Positions 1 to 6,648 are shown, numbered from the stretch's first letter. The stretch is 7,062 bases of DNA from a bacterium (GCA_018814465.1 JAHIZR010000346.1:1-7062), one strand, 5' to 3'. The notes: generated by a model not told the origin, from the sequence alone. Made by a program: numbers and translations.

Positions 1-2003
1 TCGTCCTTCGACCAAACCCCTAAACTCCCGCATGTCTTCCCGGCCAGTTTCAAGTCACACTTAAGTCCACCCTTCTCATTAACATCATAACAATAAATCT
101 CATAATTGTCAAGAGATAAACGGGTGCAAAGAGTGTTCACAACTCCCTTTAAGTCGAAGTAATCAAATGGCTTGGATTCATGTGACCAGCTTGCCGGATA
201 GCTCTGCCCCGTCATCAGCCCGGCCACGACGTGACTCTCCCATGTGCGCGGATCATCCGCCGAGCCCTTATGAAAAACCCGCGTGGTTTCGAACAATCTT
301 AGAATTCGATCCCCGCGTTGAAAGTTTGCCGCCGCCGCTCTGACAAGCTGCGGCAACACCGAACCCTGAAAAAACTTCATGTCATCGGTCACCGGATTCG
401 CCACAGCCACACCTTCCGGCATCTCCGGTGGATCCAGCCGTTTATCGGGATTCGACATCGAAAGCGAGACCGTTTGCAGAAAACCCATCCCCACCATTAC
501 ATCTTCAACCTGCCGCTTGAACGAAAACAACTCATCGTCATTTCCTTGCAGCGCCACCTTGCTGCTCAAGGCCGTCGGAATTTTGTCATAACCATAAATC
601 CGGATCACTTCTTCGATCACATCGATCTCGCGCTCGATATCAGGCCGGTGCGTCGGTATCTTGAGTTTCCATGTTTCCGCTGAACTGTCCACAATCTCAC
701 AGCCCAACCGCTCAACCGTCTCCCGCATATCCGCAACCGGAATATCCAATCCCACCAATGAAACCGCGCGTTTGGGCCGGAACGTCGTCTCCACGGGTTT
801 GATCTCCGCGGGATAAGCATCCACTCTGCCCATCAGCACATCGCCTCCGCCCAAAGCCTGCATCATCGCCGCGGTCGCATCCAGCACTCGACTCACACCA
901 TTGGGATCAATCCCCCGTTCAAATCTCTTCGCGGCATCAGTCGGCAAACCGTGTTGCTTCGATGTCCGCCTGATATGTACCGGATCGAAGTACGCACACT
1001 CGATAATCACGTTTTCGGTGTCGTCACGAATCTCGCTGTTCAAGCCCCCCATGACGCCGCCGATGGCAATCGCCTTCTCGTCATCCGCGATCATCAAGTC
1101 GGACGCACTCATCTCATGTTCCTGTTCATCCAGCGAGACAAACTTTTCTTTGTCAGCCGCCATTCTCACTACAATCGAGCGATTCGCCACGAAGCGGTCA
1201 TCGAAGGCATGCAGCGGCTGACCGTATTCCAGCAATAAATAGTTCGTCACATCCACGATATTGGAAATCGGCCGAAGTCCGCAGCGCGACAACCGCAGTC
1301 CCATTTCAAATGGCGACGGCTTGATCTTTACACCTTTAATCACGCGCGCCGCGTAGCGCGGACAGGCCTGCGGCGCATCGATCCTGACCTTTACGAAACT
1401 CGATGTCGCTTCAGCAATTTCGGTCAACTCTCTTTGCGGATGATGCCACGGGATTCGGAACTTCGCCGCTAAATCCCGTGCCACTCCGATATGAGACAAA
1501 AAATCCGGACGATTCGGCGTTACTTCCGCATCATAAATCGTATCCGTTAAATTCATATACTCAGCAGCGTCCACTCCCGGAATCCAGAATTCCTCACCCT
1601 CGATGATACCCGCTGCCGCCGGAGAAAGACCAAGCTCAATCTCAGACGCCAGCATCCCGTTCGATTCCTGTCCCCGCAGCTTCGCCTTTTTGATGGTATG
1701 CCCCGACGCAGTCACCGACCCCGGCAGCATCACCACCGATTTCATTCCGGCTCGCACATTCGGCGCGCCGCACACAATCGGCACTACCTCGCCTCCGATA
1801 TCCGTCATCGTGATCGACAGATGATCGGTTCCCTCAATGGGACGGCACTCTTTCACTTCACCGATCACAACTTTTTCCAGTGACGGCTTGAAATGCTCGA
1901 CCGCCTCCACTTCCAGTCCCAGCCAAGTCAGCACATCCGCCAACTCGTCCGGCCCCACCGGAAGATCAACCAACTCTTTTAACCAACTGTAAGAGAGAAT
2001 CAT
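1..2003 (-). CDS. pheT: Phenylalanyl-tRNA synthetase beta subunit, 3' end outside window
   Basis: The beta chain of the cytoplasmic (alpha-beta)2 enzyme that charges tRNA-Phe and edits Tyr-tRNA-Phe. The ATG at 2003 opens a frame with no stop through 667 codons to the window edge; the family is about 800 residues, so only the C-terminal anticodon-binding (FDX-ACB) part should be missing. Visible in order: N-terminal MILSYSWLKELV; an EMAP/OB-type tRNA-binding domain at about 40-150 (VCGAPNVRAG, GQESNGML); TPNRPDFLSHIGVARDLAA at 162-180; the B3/B4 editing domain with RPISNIVDVTNY and GQPLHAFD; the B5 domain ending in DIEREIDVIEEVIRIYGYDKIP; then the catalytic-like core. Editing residues equivalent to E. 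coli H265, E334, T354 and A356 are present as H265, E335, T355 and A357. One oddity is FFQGSVLP where relatives usually have (L/M)RTSLLP. It lies 250 nt after pheS, an unusually wide gap for this pair. Identity is very secure. Confidence 0.97.
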   Translation of the reverse strand, partial: MILSYSWLKELVDLPVGPDELADVLTWLGLEVEAVEHFKPSLEKVVIGEVKECRPIEGTDHLSITMTDIGGEVVPIVCGAPNVRAGMKSVVMLPGSVTASGHTIKKAKLRGQESNGMLASEIELGLSPAAAGIIEGEEFWIPGVDAAEYMNLTDTIYDAEVTPNRPDFLSHIGVARDLAAKFRIPWHHPQRELTEIAEATSSFVKVRIDAPQACPRYAARVIKGVKIKPSPFEMGLRLSRCGLRPISNIVDVTNYLLLEYGQPLHAFDDRFVANRSIVVRMAADKEKFVSLDEQEHEMSASDLMIADDEKAIAIGGVMGGLNSEIRDDTENVIIECAYFDPVHIRRTSKQHGLPTDAAKRFERGIDPNGVSRVLDATAAMMQALGGGDVLMGRVDAYPAEIKPVETTFRPKRAVSLVGLDIPVADMRETVERLGCEIVDSSAETWKLKIPTHRPDIEREIDVIEEVIRIYGYDKIPTALSSKVALQGNDDELFSFKRQVEDVMVGMGFLQTVSLSMSNPDKRLDPPEMPEGVAVANPVTDDMKFFQGSVLPQLVRAAAANFQRGDRILRLFETTRVFHKGSADDPRTWESHVVAGLMTGQSYPASWSHESKPFDYFDLKGVVNTLCTRLSLDNYEIYCYDVNEKGGLKCDLKLAGKTCGSLGVWSKD

Positions 2004-2039
2004 GTTTCTATCTCAATAGCTTCTGTTTTTTTCTTATCT

Positions 2040-2205
2040 CCCCCCAAGCTCGGCTTGGGGGACTAAGAGCCTATCCCAAAATAAGGAATTACTGCGTAAT
2101 TGGGTTCGCCGAGCCGGGTTAAGCACAGAGATCTTTTTGCTGTCGTGTCATTTTAGGTGCGCAACCCGGCCGGAATCTTATTTTGAGATAGGTTCTAAGG
2201 GGTGG
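2040..2205. repeat. G/C-rich hairpin repeat, copy 1, split by the 129-bp element
   Basis: The left part is a perfect 9-bp stem, CCCCCAAGC (2041-2049) with GCTTGGGGG (2053-2061), around the loop TCG, followed by ACTAAG. The right part resumes after the inserted element as GGGGTGG. With the insertion and one TAA removed, the site reads GGGGGACTAAGGGGTGG, which lines up with GGGGGGACAAAGGGGGG in copy 2 near 6919-6935. On the transcribed (minus) strand the stem is followed by GAGATAAG rather than a run of T, so it does not look like a standard terminator for pheS. Confidence 0.6.
2067..2195. mobile_element. 129-bp MITE-like element with terminal inverted repeats
   Basis: The ends match as inverted repeats: GAGCCTATCCCAAAATAAG on the left and, read inward from the right, GAACCTATCTCAAAATAAG (17 of 19 identical). 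TAA lies immediately outside both ends (2064-2066 and 2196-2198), a 3-bp target duplication; CTAAG on both sides would be an equally valid 5-bp reading. Inside are a second inverted pair (CCGGGTT at 2114-2120 and AACCCGG at 2163-2169) and a small palindrome at 2087-2101 (AATTAC-TGC-GTAATT). It is too short to encode a transposase, so it would be mobilised in trans. Termini beginning GAG/GAA with a TNA duplication resemble parts of the IS5 family, but I cannot name a parent element. It sits in the pheS-pheT spacer and probably explains much of that spacer's length. Confidence 0.75.
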
Positions 2206-2220
2206 ATATTTCTCTTCCTT

Positions 2221-2248
2221 TAGACCTTATACCTTAGACTTCATACCT
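2221..2248. repeat. 14-bp tandem duplication in pheS-pheT spacer
   Basis: TAGACCTTATACCT (2221-2234) is followed directly by TAGACTTCATACCT (2235-2248), with two mismatches. It lies just past the pheS stop codon, between pheS and the mobile-element insertion. No function is evident; it may be slippage or a footprint of earlier rearrangement. Confidence 0.45.
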
Positions 2249-2253
2249 CATCC

Positions 2254-3276
2254 CTACTTCGGCTGCATCCCCGCAAACTGCCTCAAAAATCTCACATCAC
2301 TATCGAACAACAATCGAATATTATCCATTCCGAAACGCAGCATCGCCATGCGGTCAATGCCAAGCCCGAACGCGAATCCCGTATACTTTTCGATATCATA
2401 CCCGACGCCTGCCAGCACATTCGGATCGACCATGCCGCTGCCGCCCATCTCCAGCCATCCCGTCTGCTTGCATACGCGACAGCCTTTGCCGTGACAGAAG
2501 GGACAGGTCACATCCACCTCCGCCGACGGCTCCGTGAACGGAAAGAAGTGCGGCCTGAAACGAATATTCGTATCCTGACCGAATAACTGCCGGTAGAACG
2601 ACAACAGCGTCCCCTTCAAATCCGCCATCGTCACTCCTTCATCCACATACAAGCCTTCGCACTGATGAAACATCGGCGAGTGCGTCGCATCCGGCCGGTC
2701 CCGGCGATAAACCCGCCCCGGCGAAATGATGCGCACCGGCGGCTGCATCTTCTCCATCGTGCGAATCTGCACCGGCGACGTCTCCGTCCGCACCACAAAA
2801 CCATTCGGCAGATAGATCGTATCCGACTCATCCCGCGACGGATGCCACTCCGGAGTATTCAGCATATCGAAATTATATTTCACCAACTCAAGCTCCGGAC
2901 CATCCGCCACCCGATAACCCATGCCCCGAAAAATATCAATGATCTCCCGCATCACAACCGTTAACGGATGATAGCTGCCGATGAAATAGTCCCGCCCCGG
3001 CAGCGTCGTATCGATACTCGCGGCTTGCGAACGCGGCTGTAATGAATTCAGCTTCGCTTCGCACACTGCTTCCAACTCCTGCCGCAGCTCGTTCAGCAGC
3101 TTCCCCGCTTCACCGCGCTCCGCCGGATCGACCGACGGCATCAGCTTGAACAGCGCCGCGCCCTCGCCCTTGCGGCCGAGATACTTATTCTTCGCATGAT
3201 TCGCAGCCGCTAAATCCGCCGCCGCCGCAAACGCGCTTTTCGCCGCCATTCGAACCGCTTCGATCTTCTCTTTCAT
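2254..3276 (-). CDS. pheS: Phenylalanyl-tRNA synthetase alpha subunit
   Basis: The catalytic chain of the (alpha-beta)2 phenylalanyl-tRNA synthetase, a class II enzyme. The preferred start, ATG at 3276, gives 340 residues (usual family size) and has GGAG 6 nt upstream; a GTG at 3288 would add four residues but overlaps that Shine-Dalgarno. Residues 1-85 form the helical tRNA-binding arm. The core follows: HPLT near 103, TSPVQIRTM near 166, motif 2 GRVYRRD (187-193) with ATHSPMFHQCEGL, and motif 3 FAFGLGIDR ending near 309. A four-cysteine insertion, CPFCHGKGCRVC at about 258-269, looks like a small metal-binding knuckle; E. coli PheS lacks it but many other bacterial PheS proteins carry one. 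Oddities: RTETSP where most relatives have RTHTSP, and GMVDPNVL where E. coli has GMVHPNVL. A strong terminator hairpin precedes the gene, suggesting attenuation or partial uncoupling from rplT. Confidence 0.97.
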   Translation of the reverse strand: MKEKIEAVRMAAKSAFAAAADLAAANHAKNKYLGRKGEGAALFKLMPSVDPAERGEAGKLLNELRQELEAVCEAKLNSLQPRSQAASIDTTLPGRDYFIGSYHPLTVVMREIIDIFRGMGYRVADGPELELVKYNFDMLNTPEWHPSRDESDTIYLPNGFVVRTETSPVQIRTMEKMQPPVRIISPGRVYRRDRPDATHSPMFHQCEGLYVDEGVTMADLKGTLLSFYRQLFGQDTNIRFRPHFFPFTEPSAEVDVTCPFCHGKGCRVCKQTGWLEMGGSGMVDPNVLAGVGYDIEKYTGFAFGLGIDRMAMLRFGMDNIRLLFDSDVRFLRQFAGMQPK

Positions 3277-3282
3277 AAGCAA

Positions 3283-3286
3283 CTCC
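3283..3286 (-). promoter_or_regulatory. pheS Shine-Dalgarno deciding the start
   Basis: GGAG sits 6 nt before the ATG at 3276 and coincides with the alternative GTG at 3286-3288, favouring the shorter pheS product. The U-tract of the upstream terminator ends just before it, so transcription termination and pheS translation initiation are packed together. Confidence 0.7.
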
Positions 3287-3288
3287 AC

Positions 3289-3327
3289 AAATAAAAACAG
3301 GCGATCTCCTTGTCAAGGAAATCGCCC
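3289..3327 (-). terminator. Intrinsic terminator/attenuator between rplT and pheS
   Basis: On the minus strand GGCGATTTCCTT pairs with AAGGAGATCGCC around a 3-nt GAC loop (3300-3326): 12 pairs, one of them G-U, plus a further G-U at the base. It is followed at once by TGTTTTTATTT. This is a textbook Rho-independent terminator. Because it ends just before the pheS ribosome-binding site, any pheS transcript beginning upstream must read through it, so it may act as an attenuator rather than a simple operon end. I see no Phe-rich leader peptide or T-box sequence beside it. Confidence 0.88.
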
Positions 3328-3351
3328 GACACTTCAACCAGATATCAGTTA

Positions 3352-3375
3352 TGACTGCAATTGGCATTGCAGTCA
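3352..3375 (-). promoter_or_regulatory. Perfect 10-bp hairpin downstream of rplT
   Basis: TGACTGCAAT pairs perfectly with ATTGCAGTCA around a GCCA loop. It begins 13 nt after the rplT stop codon and is followed by TAACTGATATC, with no U-tract, so it is not itself an intrinsic terminator. It could protect the rplT mRNA 3' end or be part of pheS leader control. It also overlaps a weak promoter-like pair (GTGACT and CATAAC, 17-bp spacing, 3348-3376), and the two readings may be alternatives. Confidence 0.5.
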
Positions 3376-3387
3376 CGCGCGCAGCCT

Positions 3388-3738
3388 TCAGGCAGCAGCG
3401 ACAAGTTGTGTCAACTCTGCAAATCCAGCCGGATCATGGACGGCAAGATCAGCGAGCTGACGACGGTCGAGTTCGATTCCCTTCGCCTTCAGCCCACTCA
3501 TAAAGCCTGAATAGGTCATTCCATGCTGACGGACAGCCGCGTTGATGCGGACGATCCAAAGACTCCTGTATTCGCGCTTCTTCCGCCGGCGATCGATGAA
3601 CGCGCGATTCCATCCCTTTTCCACCGTCTCGGTCGCAACACGGATCAAATTACCGCGACTGCCGCGATAGCCTTTCGCCGCCTTGAATACCTTGTTCCGG
3701 CGCTTGCGAGTCGCCGGATTATTCGTTGAACGTGGCAT
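3388..3738 (-). CDS. rplT: 50S ribosomal protein L20 (bL20)
   Basis: A 116-residue 23S rRNA-binding protein needed early in large-subunit assembly. The length and basic composition are typical. The N-terminal half is the long Arg/Lys-rich rRNA-binding extension (RKRRNKVFKAAKGYRGSRGNLIRVA). The second half carries the L20 core: DRRRKKREYRSLWIVRINAAVRQHGMTYS and GIELDRRQLADLAVHDP, reading in family order. The ATG at 3738 has GAGG 8 nt upstream. It follows rpmI by 70 nt. In E. coli and Bacillus L20 represses its own operon by binding mRNA; I see no clear L20-type operator here. The MPRSTNNPA start is reminiscent of FCB-group L20 proteins, a recollection rather than a tested comparison. Confidence 0.97.
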   Translation of the reverse strand: MPRSTNNPATRKRRNKVFKAAKGYRGSRGNLIRVATETVEKGWNRAFIDRRRKKREYRSLWIVRINAAVRQHGMTYSGFMSGLKAKGIELDRRQLADLAVHDPAGFAELTQLVAAA

Positions 3739-3808
3739 TATCTAAACCTCAAATAGTCTCTTAATTTCTTCTCGCCGAGGCGCCCGTCCCCGGGTGCCCG
3801 GAATTCAA

Positions 3809-4006
3809 TTATCCCATGCAAAGCATACGCTTGACGGCGCGCTGATCCGTGGCGGCCACCGACCAGGTTTCGCACAAGCGGCGCTTACGGGTGCGCGTTT
3901 TTTTTGTCAACTTATGACGGCGGCCTGTCTTGAAAAAAACGATCTTCCCGGATCCGGTTTTTTTCACGCGCTTCGCCAGGCTGCGCTTCGTTTTCATCTT
4001 CGGCAT
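3809..4006 (-). CDS. rpmI: 50S ribosomal protein L35 (bL35)
   Basis: A small, very basic large-subunit protein of 65 residues, the normal family length. The N-terminus MPKMKTKRSLAKRVKKTGSG is nearly the L35 signature itself, followed by KLTKKTRTRKRRL; the C-terminal part (VAATDQRAVKRMLCMG) occupies the place of the usual VKRLLPY-like tail. Cysteines at about residues 45 and 63 are slightly unusual for L35 but do not form a zinc motif. The ATG at 4006 is preceded by AGAGAAG, a moderate ribosome-binding site. It lies 74 nt after infC and 70 nt before rplT, the standard partner order. Confidence 0.96.
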   Translation of the reverse strand: MPKMKTKRSLAKRVKKTGSGKIVFFKTGRRHKLTKKTRTRKRRLCETWSVAATDQRAVKRMLCMG

Positions 4007-4080
4007 TTTACTTCTCTATTTCGATTCTTCTTTGATTACTTCTTCAGATTTCAGGACACAGTAATAACCCGCATCCCACG

Positions 4081-4635
4081 CTACGACTTCTTCACCAGCA
4101 TCATCGTCATCTGGCGCGCCCCCTCCATCGACGGCGCACTCTCTATCTTCGCGATATCTTCCAATTCCTTCGCCATACGCTCCAGCATTCGCGTTCCGAA
4201 TTCCTGATGCGCGATCATGCGGCCCCTGAACCAGATCGAAGCCTTAACCTTGGCTCCCTCCTCAAGAAACTCTCGCGCCCTGCGAATCTTCGTCATCAAG
4301 TCATGATCGTCGGTCGACGGCGACAGCCGGATTCCCTTTACTTGAGAAGTCGCGGACTTCCTTCGCTGCTGTTTCTCTTTCTTCGAGGCAGAGTACTTGT
4401 ACTTGCCAAAATCCATAATCTTGACTACCGGAGGCTTCGCCGTCGGCGAAATCTCTACAATATCAAGATCCTCTTCAAGAGCGAGTTTCCAAGCGCTGGA
4501 GGGCGACATGATCCCAAGCTGGTTTCCATCACTTCCAATCACACGCACTTCCGGAACATCGATCTCTTTGTTGATCCGGGTGCGCTGCGCTTTCGTCTTT
4601 GGCAATTGCTTCGTAGCTACTCCTAATTTAACCAA
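4081..4635 (-). CDS. infC: Translation initiation factor IF-3, start uncertain
   Basis: IF3 binds the 30S subunit, keeps it apart from 50S and checks the start codon and initiator tRNA. The interval is the longest frame (184 codons from a TTG at 4635). The N-terminal domain runs from RINKEIDVPEVRVIG (about 20-34) through DIVEISPTAKPPVVKIMDFG; a Lys-rich linker (about 83-93) follows; the C-terminal domain from about 98 includes GIRLSPSTDDHD and IWFRGRMIAHQEFG. The true start is probably inside this box: AGGAG at 4620-4624 falls within the long frame, and the TTG at 4635 has no Shine-Dalgarno. An ACG at 4614 lies 5 nt after AGGAG and would leave 12 residues before RIN, much as in E. coli; a TTG at 4605 lies 14 nt after it. 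Rare infC starts are known because IF3 controls its own synthesis through start-codon discrimination. The gene is tightly packed behind thrS. Confidence 0.95.
   Translation of the reverse strand: MVKLGVATKQLPKTKAQRTRINKEIDVPEVRVIGSDGNQLGIMSPSSAWKLALEEDLDIVEISPTAKPPVVKIMDFGKYKYSASKKEKQQRRKSATSQVKGIRLSPSTDDHDLMTKIRRAREFLEEGAKVKASIWFRGRMIAHQEFGTRMLERMAKELEDIAKIESAPSMEGARQMTMMLVKKS
4620..4624 (-). promoter_or_regulatory. infC Shine-Dalgarno implying a non-standard start
   Basis: AGGAG is the only strong Shine-Dalgarno in this junction. At ordinary spacing the in-frame codon after it is ACG (4612-4614); no ATG, GTG, ATT, ATC or ATA lies in frame within 4-15 nt. It lies just past the thrS stop (TGA at 4639-4641). 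Confidence 0.55.
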
Positions 4636-4638
4636 CGA

Positions 4639-6552
4639 TCAGTGAACAACTCGGGAGTCGATCTCCTCCCGCAAACGAACTGCTGTCGATTCGACAGACT
4701 GCGCGCCCAAGTCGCCTTCTTTGCGGCGGCGCAGCGAGAGTCTGCCGGCTTCGGCTTCCTTCGGGCCGATGACAGCCATATAGGGTACTTTATGAATCTC
4801 GGCATCGCGAATCTTGAATCCGAGCTTCTCGTCACGCACATCAAGCGATGCGCGAATGCCTTGCGCCTTCAACTCTTCACAGACTTGAGTGGCATATGCT
4901 AACGTTTTATCGGAAATCGGCAGCACGCGAATCTGCTCGGGCGACAGCCATAACGGCAAATCACCGGCATAATTCTCGATTAGAATGCCGATAAACCTTT
5001 CCAGTGATCCCAACAATGCGCGATGAATCATGACCGGAGTATGCTTCTCGCCATCCGCCCCGATATAGTCCAGATTAAACAGATCCGGCATCGAAAAATC
5101 GCACTGCACCGTCCCGCACTGCCAGCTTCTGCCGATGGCGTCCGTGATATGAAAATCGATCTTCGGACCGTAAAAAGCGCCGTCGCCTTCGTTAATCTGA
5201 TATTTCAGATTGAGCGAATTCAGAGCATTCGCCAGCGCCGCTTCGCCTTTGTCCCACATCTCGTCCGTTCCCACTCGGGACTCCGGTCTGGTCGATAGCT
5301 CCAACCGGAAATCCTCGAATCCGAAATCACGGTACATCTCAAAGATAAACTGCACAACTTTGGCGGCTTCCTCTTCGATCTGATCCGGCGTCACGAATAT
5401 ATGCGCGTCGTCCTGTGTAAAGACCCGCACCCGGAACAGTCCGTGCAGCACTCCGCTCTTCTCATGACGATGCACGGTTCCCAATTCCGCGTACTTCAAG
5501 GGAAGATCGCGATAGGAAATCTGATGATTCGCATAAATCAGGCAATGCCCCGGGCAGTTCATCGGCTTCAGCGCGAAGTTCTGCTCATCCACCACCGAAA
5601 AATACATGTTTTCACGGTAGTGATCGTAGTGCCCCGACTTATGCCAGAGCGTTTCATTCATCAGAAACGGCGTGCGAATCTGCTGATAGCCCGCATCCTC
5701 GTGCTTCTTCCGCCAATAGGCTTCGATCTCGTTCCAGATAATTTGCCCCTTGGGGTGGAAAAACGCCGATCCCGGAGCTTCGCCATGAAAACTGAACAGA
5801 TCAAGCTCGCGGCCAAGCTTGCGGTGATCCCGCTTCTTCGCTTCCTCGATGCGAGTCAGATGTTCCTCAAGCTGCTCCTTGGTCGGATAGGCTGTCGCAT
5901 ACAAGCGCTGCAGCATCTTCTTCTTCTCATCGCCCCGCCAGTAAGCTCCCGCGACACTCAGCAGTTTGAAATGCTTGATGCGGCCCGTGCGATCCACATG
6001 CGGTCCGCGGCAAAGATCCACGAACTCGCCCTGCTCATAGACCGTCAGAGATTCGTTCAGATCCTCGATCATTTCAACCTTATAGCTGTCCCCCATCTTC
6101 CTGAACAGCGCAAGCGCTTCATCCCGTTCCAGCTCCTTGCGAATCAGCGGCAGATTGCGCTTGACAATCTCCTTCATCTTCTTCTCGATCTCAGGAAAAT
6201 CCTCCTGCGAAAAGGCATGCGGAGAATCAATATCGTAGTAAAAACCGTCGGCGATCGGCGGTCCGATTGCCAGCAGCGATTCCGGATAGAGTTCCTTGAT
6301 CGCCTGCGCCATCAAGTGCGCCGCCGAGTGCCAAAAAACAAACTTCCCCTCGGCGTCCTCAAAGGTAACGAACCGCAGCTTCCCGCCAGTCAGCAGCGGA
6401 CGATGCAGATCCCAAATCTGATCGTCTAATACCGCGGCAAGCACACCGTCCGAGCCAACTTTCCGTCCGTCGTCCAGCAGATCAATCGGTTTGGACCCGG
6501 CAGGGGCTGTTACGGTCTTCCCGCTTTCAAGCTGGAGCTGAAGTTCGGCCAT
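4639..6552 (-). CDS. thrS: Threonyl-tRNA synthetase
   Basis: A class II synthetase that charges tRNA-Thr and removes mischarged serine. At 637 residues it is full length. In order: TGS domain (about 1-62); N2 editing domain with HSAAH (H75, H79) and CRGPH (C181, H185), the four residues expected of an active Ser-editing site; catalytic core from about 245, with KPMNCPGH, HRHEKSGVLHGLFRVRVFTQ (motif 2 region), QDDAHIF and motif 3 HRALLGSLERF; anticodon-binding domain from about 535 (WLSPEQIRVLPIS). The zinc ligands C333, H384 and H510 match E. coli C334, H385 and H511. A small oddity is RVRVFTQ where most have RVRGFTQ. The ATG at 6552 is preceded by AAGAAGAG. Upstream lie a candidate promoter and a hairpin with an anticodon-like loop that could mediate autoregulation. 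The longest infC frame begins 3 nt after the stop. Confidence 0.98.
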   Translation of the reverse strand: MAELQLQLESGKTVTAPAGSKPIDLLDDGRKVGSDGVLAAVLDDQIWDLHRPLLTGGKLRFVTFEDAEGKFVFWHSAAHLMAQAIKELYPESLLAIGPPIADGFYYDIDSPHAFSQEDFPEIEKKMKEIVKRNLPLIRKELERDEALALFRKMGDSYKVEMIEDLNESLTVYEQGEFVDLCRGPHVDRTGRIKHFKLLSVAGAYWRGDEKKKMLQRLYATAYPTKEQLEEHLTRIEEAKKRDHRKLGRELDLFSFHGEAPGSAFFHPKGQIIWNEIEAYWRKKHEDAGYQQIRTPFLMNETLWHKSGHYDHYRENMYFSVVDEQNFALKPMNCPGHCLIYANHQISYRDLPLKYAELGTVHRHEKSGVLHGLFRVRVFTQDDAHIFVTPDQIEEEAAKVVQFIFEMYRDFGFEDFRLELSTRPESRVGTDEMWDKGEAALANALNSLNLKYQINEGDGAFYGPKIDFHITDAIGRSWQCGTVQCDFSMPDLFNLDYIGADGEKHTPVMIHRALLGSLERFIGILIENYAGDLPLWLSPEQIRVLPISDKTLAYATQVCEELKAQGIRASLDVRDEKLGFKIRDAEIHKVPYMAVIGPKEAEAGRLSLRRRKEGDLGAQSVESTAVRLREEIDSRVVH

Positions 6553-6569
6553 GTTCTCTTCTTACACAT

Positions 6570-6596
6570 CCGGGCCGGACGACAACTCCGACCCGG
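6570..6596 (-). promoter_or_regulatory. thrS leader hairpin with tRNA-Thr-like loop
   Basis: The minus strand forms a 10-bp stem, CCGGGTCGGA with TCCGGCCCGG (one G-U), closing a 7-nt loop GUUGUCG. Numbered as an anticodon loop (32-38), this gives U33 and UGU at 34-36, the anticodon of tRNA-Thr(UGU). The hairpin ends 17 nt before the thrS AUG, close to the ribosome-binding site. There is no U-tract after it, so it is not a terminator. In E. coli, ThrRS binds an anticodon-like hairpin just upstream of thrS and blocks ribosome binding; this arrangement is similar. The role here is inferred. Confidence 0.55.
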
Positions 6597-6611
6597 TCTT
6601 AAAGACTCAGT

Positions 6612-6640
6612 TTTATAAGGCACCCATCTTCGGGTGTCGT
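6612..6640 (-). promoter_or_regulatory. Candidate sigma70-type promoter for thrS
   Basis: ACGACA (6635-6640) and TATAAA (6612-6617) are separated by 17 bp, matching the consensus at 4/6 and 5/6. Transcription would begin near 6605, giving a leader of about 50 nt made up largely of the anticodon-like hairpin. A short inverted repeat (CACCC/GGGTG) lies in the promoter spacer. Confidence 0.45.
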
Positions 6641-6648
6641 TATCTTAC

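Noticed and set aside
318..1883. Several plus-strand frames of 61-121 codons opposite pheT
   Set aside because: All are antisense to a continuous pheT frame with intact motifs throughout, and none resembles a known protein.
2190..2206. T-box-like string AAGGGGTGG near pheT
   Set aside because: It is on the plus strand, opposite to pheT, and lacks the rest of the T-box and any specifier stem; it is better explained as the right half of the interrupted hairpin repeat.
3185..3376. 63-codon minus-strand frame starting in the rplT-pheS spacer, as a leader peptide
   Set aside because: It runs through the terminator into pheS in another frame, has only one Phe codon (in the U-tract) and no clear ribosome-binding site, so it does not fit a pheM-like attenuator peptide.
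3779..3798. GGCGCCC/GGGTGCC hairpin in the rpmI-rplT spacer
   Set aside because: On the transcribed strand it has an internal A-C mismatch and no U-tract; it folds better on the plus strand, where no gene is read.
5401..6429. 342-codon plus-strand frame opposite thrS
   Set aside because: It lies wholly antisense to a well-supported thrS, has low-complexity Leu/Arg/His-rich content and no recognisable domain; it is a codon-bias shadow.
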